Below the pieces are notes generated by a model. The model made no database searches. It was not told where the DNA came from and worked only from the letters and a program-made list of their open reading frames with translations. Shown here one piece after another: positions 52,290 to 61,896 of a stretch of 64,000 nucleotides of DNA (within the stretch, counting starts at the first letter, position 1; each line of letters starts with the position of its first letter). The stretch comes from JAFGJQ01 sp964495075. GTDB lineage: Bacteria; Planctomycetota; Phycisphaerae; UBA1845. A program made the position numbers and the translations under genes. The stretch spans positions 7,491-71,490 of the forward strand of contig CAZBUJ010000018.1 of assembly GCA_964495075.1 (NCBI GenBank). The letters are read 5' to 3'.

Positions 52290-54140
52290 GTGAAACGGTC
52301 ACGTCTGTGGATCACCGCAGCGCTGCTGGTGGCACTCGTGCCCATCAGTTGCATGACGCCCGACGAAGAAGTCTTCTCGTCGCAGCGCAAAGCGAACTGG
52401 AAAGATGCCGACGCGGAGGCGCTGACGGCGGCGAAAGAGGGACCGCCCCCCGAGATTCGCGCGAGCACGCACATCGCGGCCGCCAATCTGTTCGAGGGGC
52501 AGGGACTCTTCGCGAAGGCCATCACGCAGTACCGCAAGGCCATCGAGGTGGAGCCCCGGTGTGCGGAAGCGCATTCGCGGCTCGGGATCCTCCTCGGCAA
52601 ACTCGGGCAGCATTCGGCCGCGGAGGAACACCTGCTCAAGGCGGTGCAGATCCTGCCGCGTTCGCCGGCCCTGCGAAACAACCTGGGGTTCGAGTATGCC
52701 ATGCAGGAACGGTGGACCGATGCGGAAGTCGAGATCCGCAACGCGATTGCCCTCAAACCGGATTTCACACGGGCGTACATCAACCTGGGCATGGTGCTGT
52801 GCAAGCAAGACCGGTACCAAGAAGGGCAGGAGGCGTTTCAGGAAGCCGTGTCCGAGGCCGACGCCCTCTACAACGTGGGCTTGATGTATCGGTCCGCCCA
52901 GCGGTACAGGGAGGCGGCGGAGACGTTCCGGACCGCGCTGGCCATCGATCCGCAAATGACGGCGGCCCGCACGCAACTCGAGCAAATCGCGGATAGGGTC
53001 CCCGCCGAGGCGACCCGCGACCCGATTGGGCGGCCCACCGCGGTGGCCCAGGCGCCGAGCACGAATCCGCCCCGTCCGCTCGGCGAATCGTATACGCCGC
53101 GGATCGACGTGCCCCTGCCGCCGCCGGCGGTGGCGACCGTCGAGTCGACCCCGCCGGAGACTCCGGCCGTGACCACGCCCCTCGTGGCGGCCGCGGCGAC
53201 GCCCGAGCCGGAAGTGACCGGACCGGCCGTGCCGAAACCTACCCCCGCGTTCGATCGGCTGTCGACGTCGGCCGCGGAAGCCCCAACGCGCGCGGCGCAG
53301 GCCGACACGCAATCCGCCGCCGCCGCGGCCGAGGACGAGATGGCAGTCGCGGACGTGCAGGTGGCGACGCTCGGCGCGGACGCCGCCGTGATCCCCCCGT
53401 CGCCGGCCTCCGAAACGACCCTTTCCACGGTTGACCCGGAGACGGGCACGCCGGACGCGACGCCCGCGCCCGCCACGTCCGAGACGGCCGCGCCGATGGC
53501 GACAACCCCGAGAATGGTTACGGCCGTTGCCGTGGCGGCGGAACAATCGACGGCGAATCCGGCGGCGGCACCGGCCATCGCGAGTGCCGCCCGCCCCGCC
53601 GACCCGATCGTCGAGGGCCCGACCCCCGTCGATAGCCAGAACGCGATCGCCGACGCCGGGATTATCCACGCGCTGGCCGCCCCGGACCCGGTTACCGCTT
53701 GGGTGACTGACGTGACGCCGCGGCCGGAACCGTCGACCCCGCAGGCCGAGGCGGCGTCTGGGGCGCCGGCCGTCCGGTTGGCCGTCCGGTTCACCGAGAC
53801 GACGGGCGGGGATTCGCCCACGAAGCCCGCGCCGGCGGCGGCCGACGCCCAAGAGATCGCCGGTCCGCCCGCGGCCATCGCGCCGCCGAAGAACCAGTCG
53901 GTGCTCGAGATTCTGTGCGAGCACTGGCTGAGCATGAACTGGGTGTTCGACGACAATACGCCGCCGATGCGCATGCCGGCGTGTGACAATGAACCGGGCG
54001 TGTTCACGCCGCGCCTTCGCTTCAATCCGAACTGGCACGTGTCGCGGCCCGGCTCCGTACTGATCCACCAGGACCCGTTTGACCAGGTCGAGGAATTCCC
54101 GTCCGTCAACTGGGAGTTCCCGGAGCCCGAACGCGACTGA
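52290..54140 (+). CDS. TPR lipoprotein with long Ala/Pro/Thr-rich linker
   Basis: The 616-residue product starts with a GTG (VKRSRLWITAALLV) and a lipobox VPISC. The codons before it do not form a signal peptide. Residues 60-260 hold at least four TPR units (AITQYRKAIEVEPRCAEAHS, LLKAVQILPRSPALRNNLG, EVEIRNAIALKPDFTRAYIN, AAETFRTALAIDPQMTAA). A low-complexity Ala/Pro/Thr/Glu stretch of about 240 residues follows (265-535). A conserved-looking C-terminal segment of about 60 residues ends NWEFPEPERD. The TPR part may bind a protein at the envelope and the linker span the periplasm. Function unknown. Confidence 0.78.
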   Translation: MKRSRLWITAALLVALVPISCMTPDEEVFSSQRKANWKDADAEALTAAKEGPPPEIRASTHIAAANLFEGQGLFAKAITQYRKAIEVEPRCAEAHSRLGILLGKLGQHSAAEEHLLKAVQILPRSPALRNNLGFEYAMQERWTDAEVEIRNAIALKPDFTRAYINLGMVLCKQDRYQEGQEAFQEAVSEADALYNVGLMYRSAQRYREAAETFRTALAIDPQMTAARTQLEQIADRVPAEATRDPIGRPTAVAQAPSTNPPRPLGESYTPRIDVPLPPPAVATVESTPPETPAVTTPLVAAAATPEPEVTGPAVPKPTPAFDRLSTSAAEAPTRAAQADTQSAAAAAEDEMAVADVQVATLGADAAVIPPSPASETTLSTVDPETGTPDATPAPATSETAAPMATTPRMVTAVAVAAEQSTANPAAAPAIASAARPADPIVEGPTPVDSQNAIADAGIIHALAAPDPVTAWVTDVTPRPEPSTPQAEAASGAPAVRLAVRFTETTGGDSPTKPAPAAADAQEIAGPPAAIAPPKNQSVLEILCEHWLSMNWVFDDNTPPMRMPACDNEPGVFTPRLRFNPNWHVSRPGSVLIHQDPFDQVEEFPSVNWEFPEPERD

Positions 54141-54517
54141 GCGGTCGGCACACGGTAGGCGATCGATCCCCGGGCCCGCTATAGCGGGCCCGTTCTCTTG
54201 TCACAAGGGCCATGTGCCGCCCGATGTACCGGGTCGGACACGACCGGCCACACTCCATTGCACCGGTACGCCCGCGTTGCGCGGACCAGCCCGTATCGTT
54301 GGCCCCCCGATAAAGGGTCGCGTTGTGGCACTGGATCGGGCGTCGAGTGTTGGTTCAGTTCGCGCCGGCGGTCGTCTTCCATTCGTGGCGCCACGCCGTT
54401 GACACGTGGTTTTCCACGGATGGCTTGCCTTACATTGGCTCGCATCCGAGCCGGAACGATATCGCCTACTGGGGTTTGGTCGGGGTTCCAGGATCGCCGT
54501 GTTGAGGGACATGCAAC
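54141..54517 (+). other. non-coding gap with terminator before the two-CW gene
   Basis: 377 bases between the TPR lipoprotein and the two-CW gene. Besides the terminator it contains a perfect CGTGG-TTTT-CCACG hairpin at 54405-54418, just after TTGACA at 54399-54404, which could be a -35 box. No gene is seen. Confidence 0.45.
54171..54199 (+). terminator. rho-independent terminator of the lipoprotein operon
   Basis: A perfect 9-base stem CGGGCCCGC (54171-54179) and GCGGGCCCG (54184-54192) with loop TATA, followed by TTCTCTT, 30 bases after the stop at 54140. Confidence 0.75.
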
Positions 54518-54732
54518 ATGAACTGCTGGGAATTCAAAAGTGTGGTCGCGAAGAGGGCGGGGCGAAAATCGCTGAGTTGGGTGTGTGCCCCGCGTATCCG
54601 AACGATGGGCGCCGGTGCGCCCACATTGCCGGGACTCTGTGCGGCGGGAAGGTGCTGGGCTGTTTCGCTTCCAAGGTCGCGACCTGCATGCAGTGCGAGT
54701 TCTACCTGAGCGAGCACTATGACAGGTCATGA
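54518..54732 (+). pseudogene. two-CW domain protein with a frameshift near the start
   Basis: From the ATG at 54518 the first codons give MNCWEFK, the usual start of two-CW domain proteins. The frame then turns to unrelated sequence. One base missing in the AAAA tract at 54536-54539 would restore KKCGREEGGAKIAELGVCPAY. The restored frame continues with GTLCGGKVLG, CMQCEFY and SEHYDRS to the stop at 54732, all two-CW hallmarks (about 71 residues). The downstream frame also has its own ATG at 54511 (MQHELLGIQKCGRE), which would give an intact product without the first CW. Ribosome-site spacing favours the ATG at 54518. This is a sequencing error, a real mutation or slippage. Confidence 0.72.
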
Positions 54733-55453
54733 CGGGCGCCGTCGTCGGCCGCGGCCGGCGGCGACAGCCGTCGATGGCTTGGGCAGGAGAGCGCAGCGAG
54801 CGAGCATCGTTGGTCGCCTTGCCCGCCGCCGCGGGACGGTCACCGCACAACGCAGAAGGGTCGGTTGAGCGAAGAAGCCGGGGGCCGGTGGTACCGTAGG
54901 CTTACAGTCCATTGGATGGCTGCCGCCGATCCACGCCGGTCGTTGGCGTTCCGGGGTAGATCCGCGCGACGGTCGCGCGATTACCGTGAGCCGTTGCTCG
55001 TACCCGTCCGGCCTGTATCGAGCAGCGATCGCGCCCGGCCGGCCATGGCGCGGCGAAAATCGTGCGTGGTTCCCCCATTACCATCGCGACTGACTTCTGC
55101 TATCGTCCCCCAATTGGGGAGGGGACGCCGAATGTGGAAACCACGTATGCCGCAAGGAGCCAACCCTCGCGCGCGGCGCGATAAACATGTCTGCCCGACG
55201 GCTGGTGCTCGCTTCGTGCGTGGCATCCACATCGTGCGAATACCGGTCGCGTGTGCGTCCGGCCGCTCGATGCGCGACTCGAGGCCGGCCATTCGCGGAA
55301 ACGCATCACCGCGGAGGGAATGCACCGGACCGGCCGCGCGAACGTGCCGCTCTGGCTCCTGACCTTCGGCACGCCGTTCGCGGCCCTCCTGGCGGCGACC
55401 CGGCCGTGTCACGTCAATGTCCCCGGCGGCTGCCCGCCTGGCTGCGCGACCCG
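54733..55453 (+). other. long non-coding region
   Basis: 721 bases with no supported gene. Reading frames here are rich in Arg, Ala and Cys and lack ribosome sites. A stem CGTCCCC (55104-55110) with GGGGACG (55121-55127) around a CCCCAATTGGGG palindrome is the only conspicuous structure. Confidence 0.45.
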
Positions 55454-55900
55454 ATGCGGAGCACCCTCGCGTTGTGCGGCGTCGCATGGTGGTTCGGCCT
55501 CGTGCGGCACCGCGCGGTGGTACTCACGCACGCGGGCCACGCGGCCATTGCGGCGGCCTCGTGGCTGATGATCAAAAAGACGGCGCCAGCCGTCGCGGTC
55601 GAGCCCGCCGTCGTCGACGTCGTCGTGGCGTCGCGTTCGATGTCGATCAACCTGCTGCTCGCTAGTGCGGCATACCTGGCCGGCGTCAGCATTCTGCGGC
55701 GAGCCGGCTTCGAGGCCGTGGCGGCGCTCGGCGTGAGCTTGGTCGCCATCTCCCTGGCGGTGAGGGACGCGGACGCGGCGTCACCGACCACGATGCTGGT
55801 CGGCGGGATGATCAGCGGGTACAAGCGCAAGCTGTCGGCCACGCGGGTTATCGCTTACGATGTTGACCCTGATCCGCAGGCGACCACGTGTAGAGAGTGA
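55454..55900 (+). CDS. hypothetical small hydrophobic membrane protein
   Basis: The 148-residue product, starting at the ATG at 55454, has hydrophobic stretches at about 5-35 and 68-112, with the soluble tail ASPTTMLVGGMISGYKRKL. The GC-rich third positions, and a stop only six bases before the next gene, whose ribosome site lies in its 3' end, support a real gene. I do not recognise a family. A reverse-strand frame overlaps it and cannot be excluded, but it lacks these supports. Confidence 0.4.
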   Translation: MRSTLALCGVAWWFGLVRHRAVVLTHAGHAAIAAASWLMIKKTAPAVAVEPAVVDVVVASRSMSINLLLASAAYLAGVSILRRAGFEAVAALGVSLVAISLAVRDADAASPTTMLVGGMISGYKRKLSATRVIAYDVDPDPQATTCRE

Positions 55901-55906
55901 TCCGCG

Positions 55907-56479
55907 ATGACGAAACTTCTCGTGCAGTTGGTGTTGGCCGTGGTTGCTCTGCTCGCTGGTCCGATCGTCTGCGCAACGTTTGTTCTCGTTCTTGATGAGA
56001 TAGGTCTGAACAACTTCGACGCGCTGGCTGTCTCGGAAGGGATCAGCGCGGTGCTGCTCTGCGTGGCGTGGACGTTGATCTGGCGATCCCAAGTCGTGTG
56101 GACGCCCACCCGCAGACTGTTGACGGTGCTGTCCGTCTTCTGGTCCATCGGCGTTGCGTTCATCCCGGGCATGATCTGGGCCATCCTGACCGGGGAGGAA
56201 GAGGTGGGCATCGCACTCGGCGGTCTGTTCTGGGTGCTGGCGTGGGTCGCAAGCGTTACCCTCGTCTGGCGGGAAACACCGAAGGAGCGCGGTGCTCGCC
56301 TGCAATCCCTTGGACTCGGTGTCGTGCACTGCCCGAATTGCGGCTACAACATGACCGGGCTGAAACATGCCCGGTGCCCGGAGTGCGGCAGCGAGTACAC
56401 GCTGGACAAACTGTTCGCATCCGTGATAAAGGCAGGCGAAGAACTCGGGGAGTCACGGCGACCGGTTCCCGGATCGTGA
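55907..56479 (+). CDS. membrane protein with C-terminal CGYN zinc ribbon
   Basis: The 190-residue product has four membrane helices (about 5-28, 42-60, 68-90, 102-122) followed by a zinc knuckle HCPNCGYNMTGLKHARCPECGSEYTLDKLF at about 141-171 and a short tail (key residues are the four cysteines and the CGYN core). The same CGYN...CPEC signature occurs at the N-terminus of the 45763 protein, but here the ribbon is C-terminal. This is a planctomycete type of unknown function. AGAGAG lies before the ATG. Confidence 0.72.
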   Translation: MTKLLVQLVLAVVALLAGPIVCATFVLVLDEIGLNNFDALAVSEGISAVLLCVAWTLIWRSQVVWTPTRRLLTVLSVFWSIGVAFIPGMIWAILTGEEEVGIALGGLFWVLAWVASVTLVWRETPKERGARLQSLGLGVVHCPNCGYNMTGLKHARCPECGSEYTLDKLFASVIKAGEELGESRRPVPGS

Positions 56480-56528
56480 CGCGCTACCGAGCGGCCTGCG
56501 GTCTTTGGTGCGCGATACCGACATCCGC

Positions 56529-57110
56529 TCACAGGTTGCCATGCGGAGTCTTGGCCGCCCGCCGCTCCGGCGTCGGTCCTTTCCGGAACTGCAGTGTGCT
56601 GGAACCCGTGACGGCCGACCGCGTACGCAGGTACGACGTGACGAAGCGGTTGACGGCGTTCGGATCTTCGGAGAACAGCGTCACCGCGATGTCCCACTCG
56701 CCGCCGCCGAGGAGGATGGCACACCCGCCGGACGAAATCCTCTTGCTGTACTGATTCTTGCTCGTGAAGACGTTGTCGATCATCTGGCACAGGTCCATCT
56801 GGTAGTCCGACGCGTCCTCGGGGGGAATCTCTTCGTCCTTGTCGCGAGTCTGGGCGCGGACATACTTCGGTGCCGTGGTGGACAAGAGCACGATGAACTC
56901 GTGCGAGCGCATCTTCTCGTCCGCGAGTTCGAACCGTTCTCGCAGAATCGCCTCCGCCTTGGCCTTCTGGATGCGTTTGACCAGCGTGGAGTAGGGCACC
57001 GATTGACCCGATTCGGTCTTGAGCGTCTCTTGCAGTTCCTTACGCGTGATGTACGGATTCTGCCGAATCGCCGAGAAGATACGGTTGTCAAGATCTGTGT
57101 TTTTCCCCAT
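56529..57110 (-). CDS. Lrp/AsnC-like winged-helix regulator with ligand-binding-like C-terminus
   Basis: The 193-residue product begins MGKNTDLDNRIFSAIRQNPY and IRKELQ-type helices: the NPYITRKELQETL and SVPYSTLVKRIQKAKAEAIL segments form a winged-helix DNA-binding domain like Lrp/AsnC. Residues 70-175 contain FIVLLSTTAPKYV and CAILLGGGEWDIAVTLFSED, similar to a RAM/regulator fold. It probably binds a small ligand and DNA. The ATG at 57110 is chosen, with GAGGGA six bases upstream, and a GTG just before it is possible. A 6-base hairpin at 57159-57173 upstream could be an operator. Confidence 0.62.
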   Translation of the reverse strand: MGKNTDLDNRIFSAIRQNPYITRKELQETLKTESGQSVPYSTLVKRIQKAKAEAILRERFELADEKMRSHEFIVLLSTTAPKYVRAQTRDKDEEIPPEDASDYQMDLCQMIDNVFTSKNQYSKRISSGGCAILLGGGEWDIAVTLFSEDPNAVNRFVTSYLRTRSAVTGSSTLQFRKGPTPERRAAKTPHGNL

Positions 57111-58394
57111 CACGGGTCCCTCGTTTGACGCCTTCTTAGCCCAGATTAAATCGATAATCGGCCCTTTGGGCCGCCAGCCGCCATGTTAACTGGGCATATT
57201 ACTCATGGCACGGCGACCTTTGCAACTATTGGTCGAAACTATCGAGGTTTTGGCATATTTGAACCTGTGTTTGGACGCGTTTGGGCAAGGCCACCCGGAA
57301 GCAGGCAGGCGGCCGATCAAACCGGGCGACGGCTGGGACGGCGCGGTGGAATCGGCCACTGACGGCCGCGGAACGCGGTCCGGCAGGCCCTTCGCGGTGA
57401 TTGCCGTTGCCTTTTAGATCGACAGTGCCGATTGACGGCGGATCATCAGGATAAAGAGAACCACTATAGAATAATAATGGTCACTATAGCGGATTTTAGT
57501 TGCAAAGGGGCCCGAAAGTGTGGTATGTTTATCGGGCCGACAGTGGTGGCAAGGAGGGAGCTGTTCATCGTGGCCGCTCACGGTGCGACGGCGAAAAACG
57601 CGAGCCGATGCTCGACGGCGATGAAGAATCCGCGGCAGCGACCCACTGGCTCCGAGCTCCGCGACGCTACCGACCGGTGGAACAGCGGTGGGCCTCACGC
57701 GAGGCCGTGAATTGAGGTCGGAAACGTCGTGCGCCAGGGTCGGCTGTCCATCCGTGATCGCCGGACCACACCGGAGTTTCGCATCTTGGGTGGTAACTTC
57801 GTCACCGGTGTGGGCGGCGATCCGGTCGGAGACATCGCCAAGGGGGGGCATGGCACGGGACGCGTTGATGAGACGGTGCTCCGGGCGCCGGTGACGAATC
57901 AGGTGAAGCCTTCGCCGAATGACCTGGTTGCCGGCGCCTGTTCATTTCTAATCGGCACCGATGCCCCTTCTGGCGAGTCGCCCCCGCGGTCGAGCAGCCG
58001 GTGAAGGGCCCGGCGTTCGCGGGAGATGGATGTGCCTGTTCGGATGCCGGCTGGCGTCGCCGGGCGGTGGACGATGGCAGAGCCGATGTGGACTGCGCCT
58101 CCACGCCGTTCGCTGGACGTGGAGCCATTCGATCACGCGGTCCTCGTTCCAAATCGGGCGCCGCCCGAGAAGCTCGCGCCCAAAACGCACGAAGATGTCG
58201 GACCGCGCAGCGCGCCGAGCGCAGCCGAAGACCGCTACGCCACTGCTCACCGGCTTGACCACTGGCCAAAGGTCGCCGCCCACGGCGCGGTTTGCCACGC
58301 GCATTCGCGCTTGCCCTCGCGCGTGCCGTGACGGACACTCTTCGACGGGTGCGGACCGAGACTCCGATCGGGCGAGAATCGCGGAGTGTTGATC
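57111..58394. other. 1.3 kb region without a supported gene
   Basis: Between the divergent regulator and the SUMF1-type gene I see no convincing protein. Frames of up to 145 codons lack good composition or ribosome sites. The interval 57420-57510 is unusually AT-rich for the window and contains direct repeats (listed). A 7-base hairpin (57509-57515 with 57532-57538) follows. Possibly a non-coding RNA or decayed gene. Confidence 0.45.
57462..57489 (+). repeat. direct repeat CACTATAG with 20-base period
   Basis: CACTATAG occurs at 57462-57469 and 57482-57489, two helical turns apart, in an AT-rich patch. The spacing suits a DNA-binding dimer or tandem regulator site. No gene start is close enough to assign it. 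Confidence 0.4.
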
Positions 58395-59375
58395 ATGCGG
58401 TGGCATTACCTGACGGTTGCAGCTCTGCTGGTCGGGGCGTGCGAGAGCCCACCGCAACGTCATGAGGCGGTCTCCTTGCGGGACAGCGGGCCGGCGCGGC
58501 CGGCGCGGCCGAGGACGGTCGAAAACCGGTTGGGCATGCGTATGGTTCTTGTGCCGGGCGGGACGAGCCTGATGGGCAGCACACTGGGGCCCGACGAGGT
58601 CGTTCGGCGATTCGGCGGCTCGGCGGATCACTGTCGCGATGAGCACCCGCGGCATGCCGTCACCATCGAACAACCCTTCTATCTGGCGGTGCAGGAAGTG
58701 AGCGTCGGTCAGTTTCGCGCGTTCGTCGAAGCGACCGGCTATCGCACGGGAGCGGAGCGGCAAGGCTGGGCGTTCGCGTATCAGGACGGCCAGGCCCGAC
58801 GGGTCGAAGGATTGTCGTGGCGCAGCCCCGGTTTCGCGCAGACCGAGGAGCACCCGGTGACGTGCGTGAACTGGCACGACGCCACCCGGTTCTGCCGGTG
58901 GCTGCGGACCGTGGAGGCCCGCCCATACCGACTGCCAACGGAAGCCGAGTGGGAGTACGCCTGCCGGGCCGGCACCACAGCGGTGTACTGGTGGGGTGAC
59001 GAGCCGGATACGACGGGGCGGGTGGCGAACGTCGCTGACGCGGCACACGTCAAACCCGGATCCTCCTACGCGGTCATGCCGATGGACGATGGTCATCTCC
59101 ACACCGCGCCGTGCGGGCGCTACCAGCCGAATGCATGGGGGCTCCACGACATGATCGGCAATGTCTGTGAATGGTGCGACGATGCCTATGGACCATATCC
59201 GGACGCCGGGGCGCACGCGGAGGCGCCAAGCCTGCGCGCCAACGCCGGCCGCGTGCTCCGCGGAGGCTCCTGGTACAACGTCTCGTATTACTGCCGCGTG
59301 GCGTATCGTTTCAGCCTGCCGCCGGGTGACGCCTACACGAACGCGGGCTTCCGCGTGGCCATGAGCGCGCCATAG
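58395..59375 (+). CDS. SUMF1/formylglycine-generating-enzyme-like lipoprotein
   Basis: The 326-residue product has a lipobox LLVGAC near residue 15 and a SUMF1-type C-type-lectin-like domain from about 45 to the end: MVLVPGGTSLMGST, EVSVGQFRAFVEATGY, HPVTCVNWHDATRFCRWL, YRLPTEAEWEYACRAG, GNVCEWCDDAYGPY and VLRGGSWYNVSYYCRVAYRF. Only one cysteine is left of the pair used by true aerobic formylglycine-generating enzymes. It therefore more likely belongs to the large SUMF1 group with other or no oxidative chemistry. It is probably anchored to a membrane facing the periplasm. No sulfatase gene is in the window. Confidence 0.85.
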   Translation: MRWHYLTVAALLVGACESPPQRHEAVSLRDSGPARPARPRTVENRLGMRMVLVPGGTSLMGSTLGPDEVVRRFGGSADHCRDEHPRHAVTIEQPFYLAVQEVSVGQFRAFVEATGYRTGAERQGWAFAYQDGQARRVEGLSWRSPGFAQTEEHPVTCVNWHDATRFCRWLRTVEARPYRLPTEAEWEYACRAGTTAVYWWGDEPDTTGRVANVADAAHVKPGSSYAVMPMDDGHLHTAPCGRYQPNAWGLHDMIGNVCEWCDDAYGPYPDAGAHAEAPSLRANAGRVLRGGSWYNVSYYCRVAYRFSLPPGDAYTNAGFRVAMSAP

Positions 59376-59610
59376 TCGAAGCTGTCGCGGGGCCTCTGAA
59401 CATGGACAGCGACAGGCCGGGGGCCGGTCTGCCCCGCGTCGGGCCACCGGCACCACACCGTGTCGGCTGCCTGCGATATGGCGACGGGACCACCCCTGGT
59501 CGGCATGGCCGGGCCCCCGTTCCCGACAAATGCCGGCGGGTGGGGCGGTTTCCAACGCGACGATTCTCGCGGAGCGGCGAAGAAAAAACACCGGCGGATC
59601 AATTCGTCGT

Positions 59611-61896
59611 TTACGGCGCCACCACGTTGAACTCGCCGGTGAGCCCGTCGGCCGAGTTCGGGCCGACCCAGACCTTGAACTGGCCCGGTTCGACCACGCG
59701 TTTCATGTCCTGGTTATAAAACGACAAGTGCCCCGGCGTGAGGGTAAAGGTCACGCGCCGCGACTGGCCGGGCACCAGCGTGACGCGTTCGAAGCCCTTG
59801 AGTTCCTTCACCGGACGCGTCACGCTGGCGAGCACGTCGCGAATGTAGAGCTGGACGACCTCGTCGCCTTCGCGTTTGCCCGTGTTCTTGACCTCGACCG
59901 AGACCTCAACGCTGCCGTCGGGGCGGATCGTGGTCGGTGACACTTTCAAGTCGCTGAACTCGAAGCTGGTGTAGCTGAGGCCGTATCCGAAGGGGTAGAG
60001 GGGCGTCCAGGGCACGTCGATGTACTTCGACGTGTAGCGCTGGTCGTCCACCGGCGGGCGGCCGGTGTTCTTGTGCGCGTAGTACAGGGGCACCTGACCG
60101 ACGCAACGGGGGAAGGTGGCCGGCAGCTTGCCGCCGGGGTTGTGATCGCCCAACAGGACATCCGCGACGGCATGGCCGCACTCGACGCCCGGGTGCCACA
60201 CCACGAGAATGGCGTTCGCGTTCTCGGCCATCCACGGGATGGACAGGGGTCGTCCATTCATCAGCACGACGATCATCGGCTTGCCGGTGCCGCGGACGGC
60301 TTTCAGCAGACCGCGCTGCACCCCGGGCAGATCGAGATCGCTTCGGCAGTGGCCTTCACCGCTCATGTCTTCGCTTTCACCGACGACCATGATCACGCAC
60401 GTACTGTTCTCGGCGGCTTTGACCGCCGCAGCAAACCCGCTTTCGTCGTTGCCGTTGACGTCGCAGCCTCGCACGTGCGTGACCACCGTGTTCGGCGACA
60501 CGGCTGCCTCGATGCCGGCCAGCACGGTCACCACGTCTTCGGCCCGGCCGCGGGCAGCCCACGTGCCGAGCGGGTCGGCCTGGCTGGCGGCCAGCGGCCC
60601 GATGACGGCGACCGACTCGATGCCTTTGCTCAGCGGAAGCGCGTTCTCCTCGTTCTTGAGCAGCACGAACGACTTGCGGGCCACCTCGCGGGCCGCCGCG
60701 CGGTGGTCGTCGCAGAGGATCAGCTTCTTTTCGCGAGCGGGGTCCTTGTACGGGTCATCGAACAGGCCAAGGGCGAACTTGGCCCGCAGCACGAGCCGCA
60801 CCGCGCCGTCGACCGCCGCCTCGGGAACCCTGCCGTCCTTGACGGCCTTGGCCAGGTGGTCGCGGAACACGAACGACGACATGTCCATGTCGATGCCGGC
60901 CAGAATGCCTTTCACGGCGGCATCGGCGGCGTCTGCGGCATAGCCGTGCACGGCCAACTCGGCCACGGAGCCCCAGTCGCTGACCACGAATCCGTCGAAG
61001 CCCCACTCGTCACGGAGGATGGCGCGCAGGGTGAACCGGTTGCCGCTGGCAGGGATGCCGCTGATTTCGTTGAACGCGCTCATCAAGGTCCCCGCCCCCG
61101 CGTCGACGGCGGCTTTGAACGGCGGCAAGTAGACTTCGCGGAGCGTGTACTCCGAGATGTCGACGGTGTTGTAGTCGCGGCCGCCTTCCGCCCCGCCGTA
61201 GGCGACGTAATGCTTCGCACAGGCGAGGATGGTGTCGGGCGCTTTCAGGTCCTGGCCCTGGAAACCGCGGACCCGGGCGGCGGCCATCACCGACCCGAGG
61301 TAGGGATCCTCGCCCGATCCTTCGGCGATGCGGCCCCAGCGCGGGTCGCGGGCGATGTCCACCATGGGGGCGAACGTCCAGTCGGTCCCCGCCGCCGCCG
61401 CTTCGGTGGCGGCGACGCGGGCGGATTTCTCCACGGCCTTGGGGTCCCAGGTGGCCGCTTCGCCCAGCGGAATCGGGAAGATCGTGCGGTAGCCGTGGAT
61501 CACGTCGTTCCCGATGATCAGCGGGATCCGCGCGCCCGATTCCTCGACGGCGATTCGCTGTAGCGTGTTGATGTAGTCGGCCCCGAAGGCGCCGAGGAAG
61601 GAACCGACCTTGTCCTCCCGGATGAGTTGGTAGAACTGGTCCTTCTTGTTCTCGGCCGCGACCGGGTTGGTATCCTGGATCTCGCCACCCCATTGCTGAG
61701 TGAGCTGGCCGAGCTTCTGGTCCAGGCTCATCTTCTTGACGATGGCGTCGATTCGGGCGTCGACGGAGGGGTCGACCCGAAACCGGGCCGACCCGGCGGC
61801 CGCGGGCGGCGCGATGGCAACGACGGCGGCGACGATCGCCGGCAGGGCGACACCTCTGATGATCGTCCGGAATCCGATCCCCCCTCCTGATTTCAT
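59611..61896 (-). CDS. bglX: secreted family 3 beta-glucosidase
   Basis: The 761-residue product has a signal peptide (MKSGGGIGFRTI to AAAGS) and a family 3 TIM-barrel domain. The substrate and catalytic motifs are FAPMVDIARDPRWGRIAEGSGEDPYLGS-type segments, AKHYVAYGGAEGGRDYN, and the nucleophile aspartate in GFVVSDWGSVAELA. The alpha/beta sandwich follows (VIGPLAASQADPLGTWA, VVGESEDMSGEGHCR), and the fibronectin-III-like C-terminus is present (GYGLSYTSFEFSDLKVS, DEVVQLYIRDVLASVTRPVKEL). It hydrolyses terminal beta-glucosyl residues in the periplasm. GAGGAG before the ATG at 61896 sets the start; the longer upstream frame is not real. Confidence 0.93.
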   Translation of the reverse strand: MKSGGGIGFRTIIRGVALPAIVAAVVAIAPPAAAGSARFRVDPSVDARIDAIVKKMSLDQKLGQLTQQWGGEIQDTNPVAAENKKDQFYQLIREDKVGSFLGAFGADYINTLQRIAVEESGARIPLIIGNDVIHGYRTIFPIPLGEAATWDPKAVEKSARVAATEAAAAGTDWTFAPMVDIARDPRWGRIAEGSGEDPYLGSVMAAARVRGFQGQDLKAPDTILACAKHYVAYGGAEGGRDYNTVDISEYTLREVYLPPFKAAVDAGAGTLMSAFNEISGIPASGNRFTLRAILRDEWGFDGFVVSDWGSVAELAVHGYAADAADAAVKGILAGIDMDMSSFVFRDHLAKAVKDGRVPEAAVDGAVRLVLRAKFALGLFDDPYKDPAREKKLILCDDHRAAAREVARKSFVLLKNEENALPLSKGIESVAVIGPLAASQADPLGTWAARGRAEDVVTVLAGIEAAVSPNTVVTHVRGCDVNGNDESGFAAAVKAAENSTCVIMVVGESEDMSGEGHCRSDLDLPGVQRGLLKAVRGTGKPMIVVLMNGRPLSIPWMAENANAILVVWHPGVECGHAVADVLLGDHNPGGKLPATFPRCVGQVPLYYAHKNTGRPPVDDQRYTSKYIDVPWTPLYPFGYGLSYTSFEFSDLKVSPTTIRPDGSVEVSVEVKNTGKREGDEVVQLYIRDVLASVTRPVKELKGFERVTLVPGQSRRVTFTLTPGHLSFYNQDMKRVVEPGQFKVWVGPNSADGLTGEFNVVAP

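Noticed and set aside
52299..54068. 589-codon minus-strand frame opposite the TPR lipoprotein
   Set aside because: Arg/Gly repeats mirror the Ala/Pro-rich linker of the real gene.
57729..58004. 91-codon plus-strand frame in the gene-free stretch
   Set aside because: No family resemblance or convincing ribosome site; composition inconclusive.
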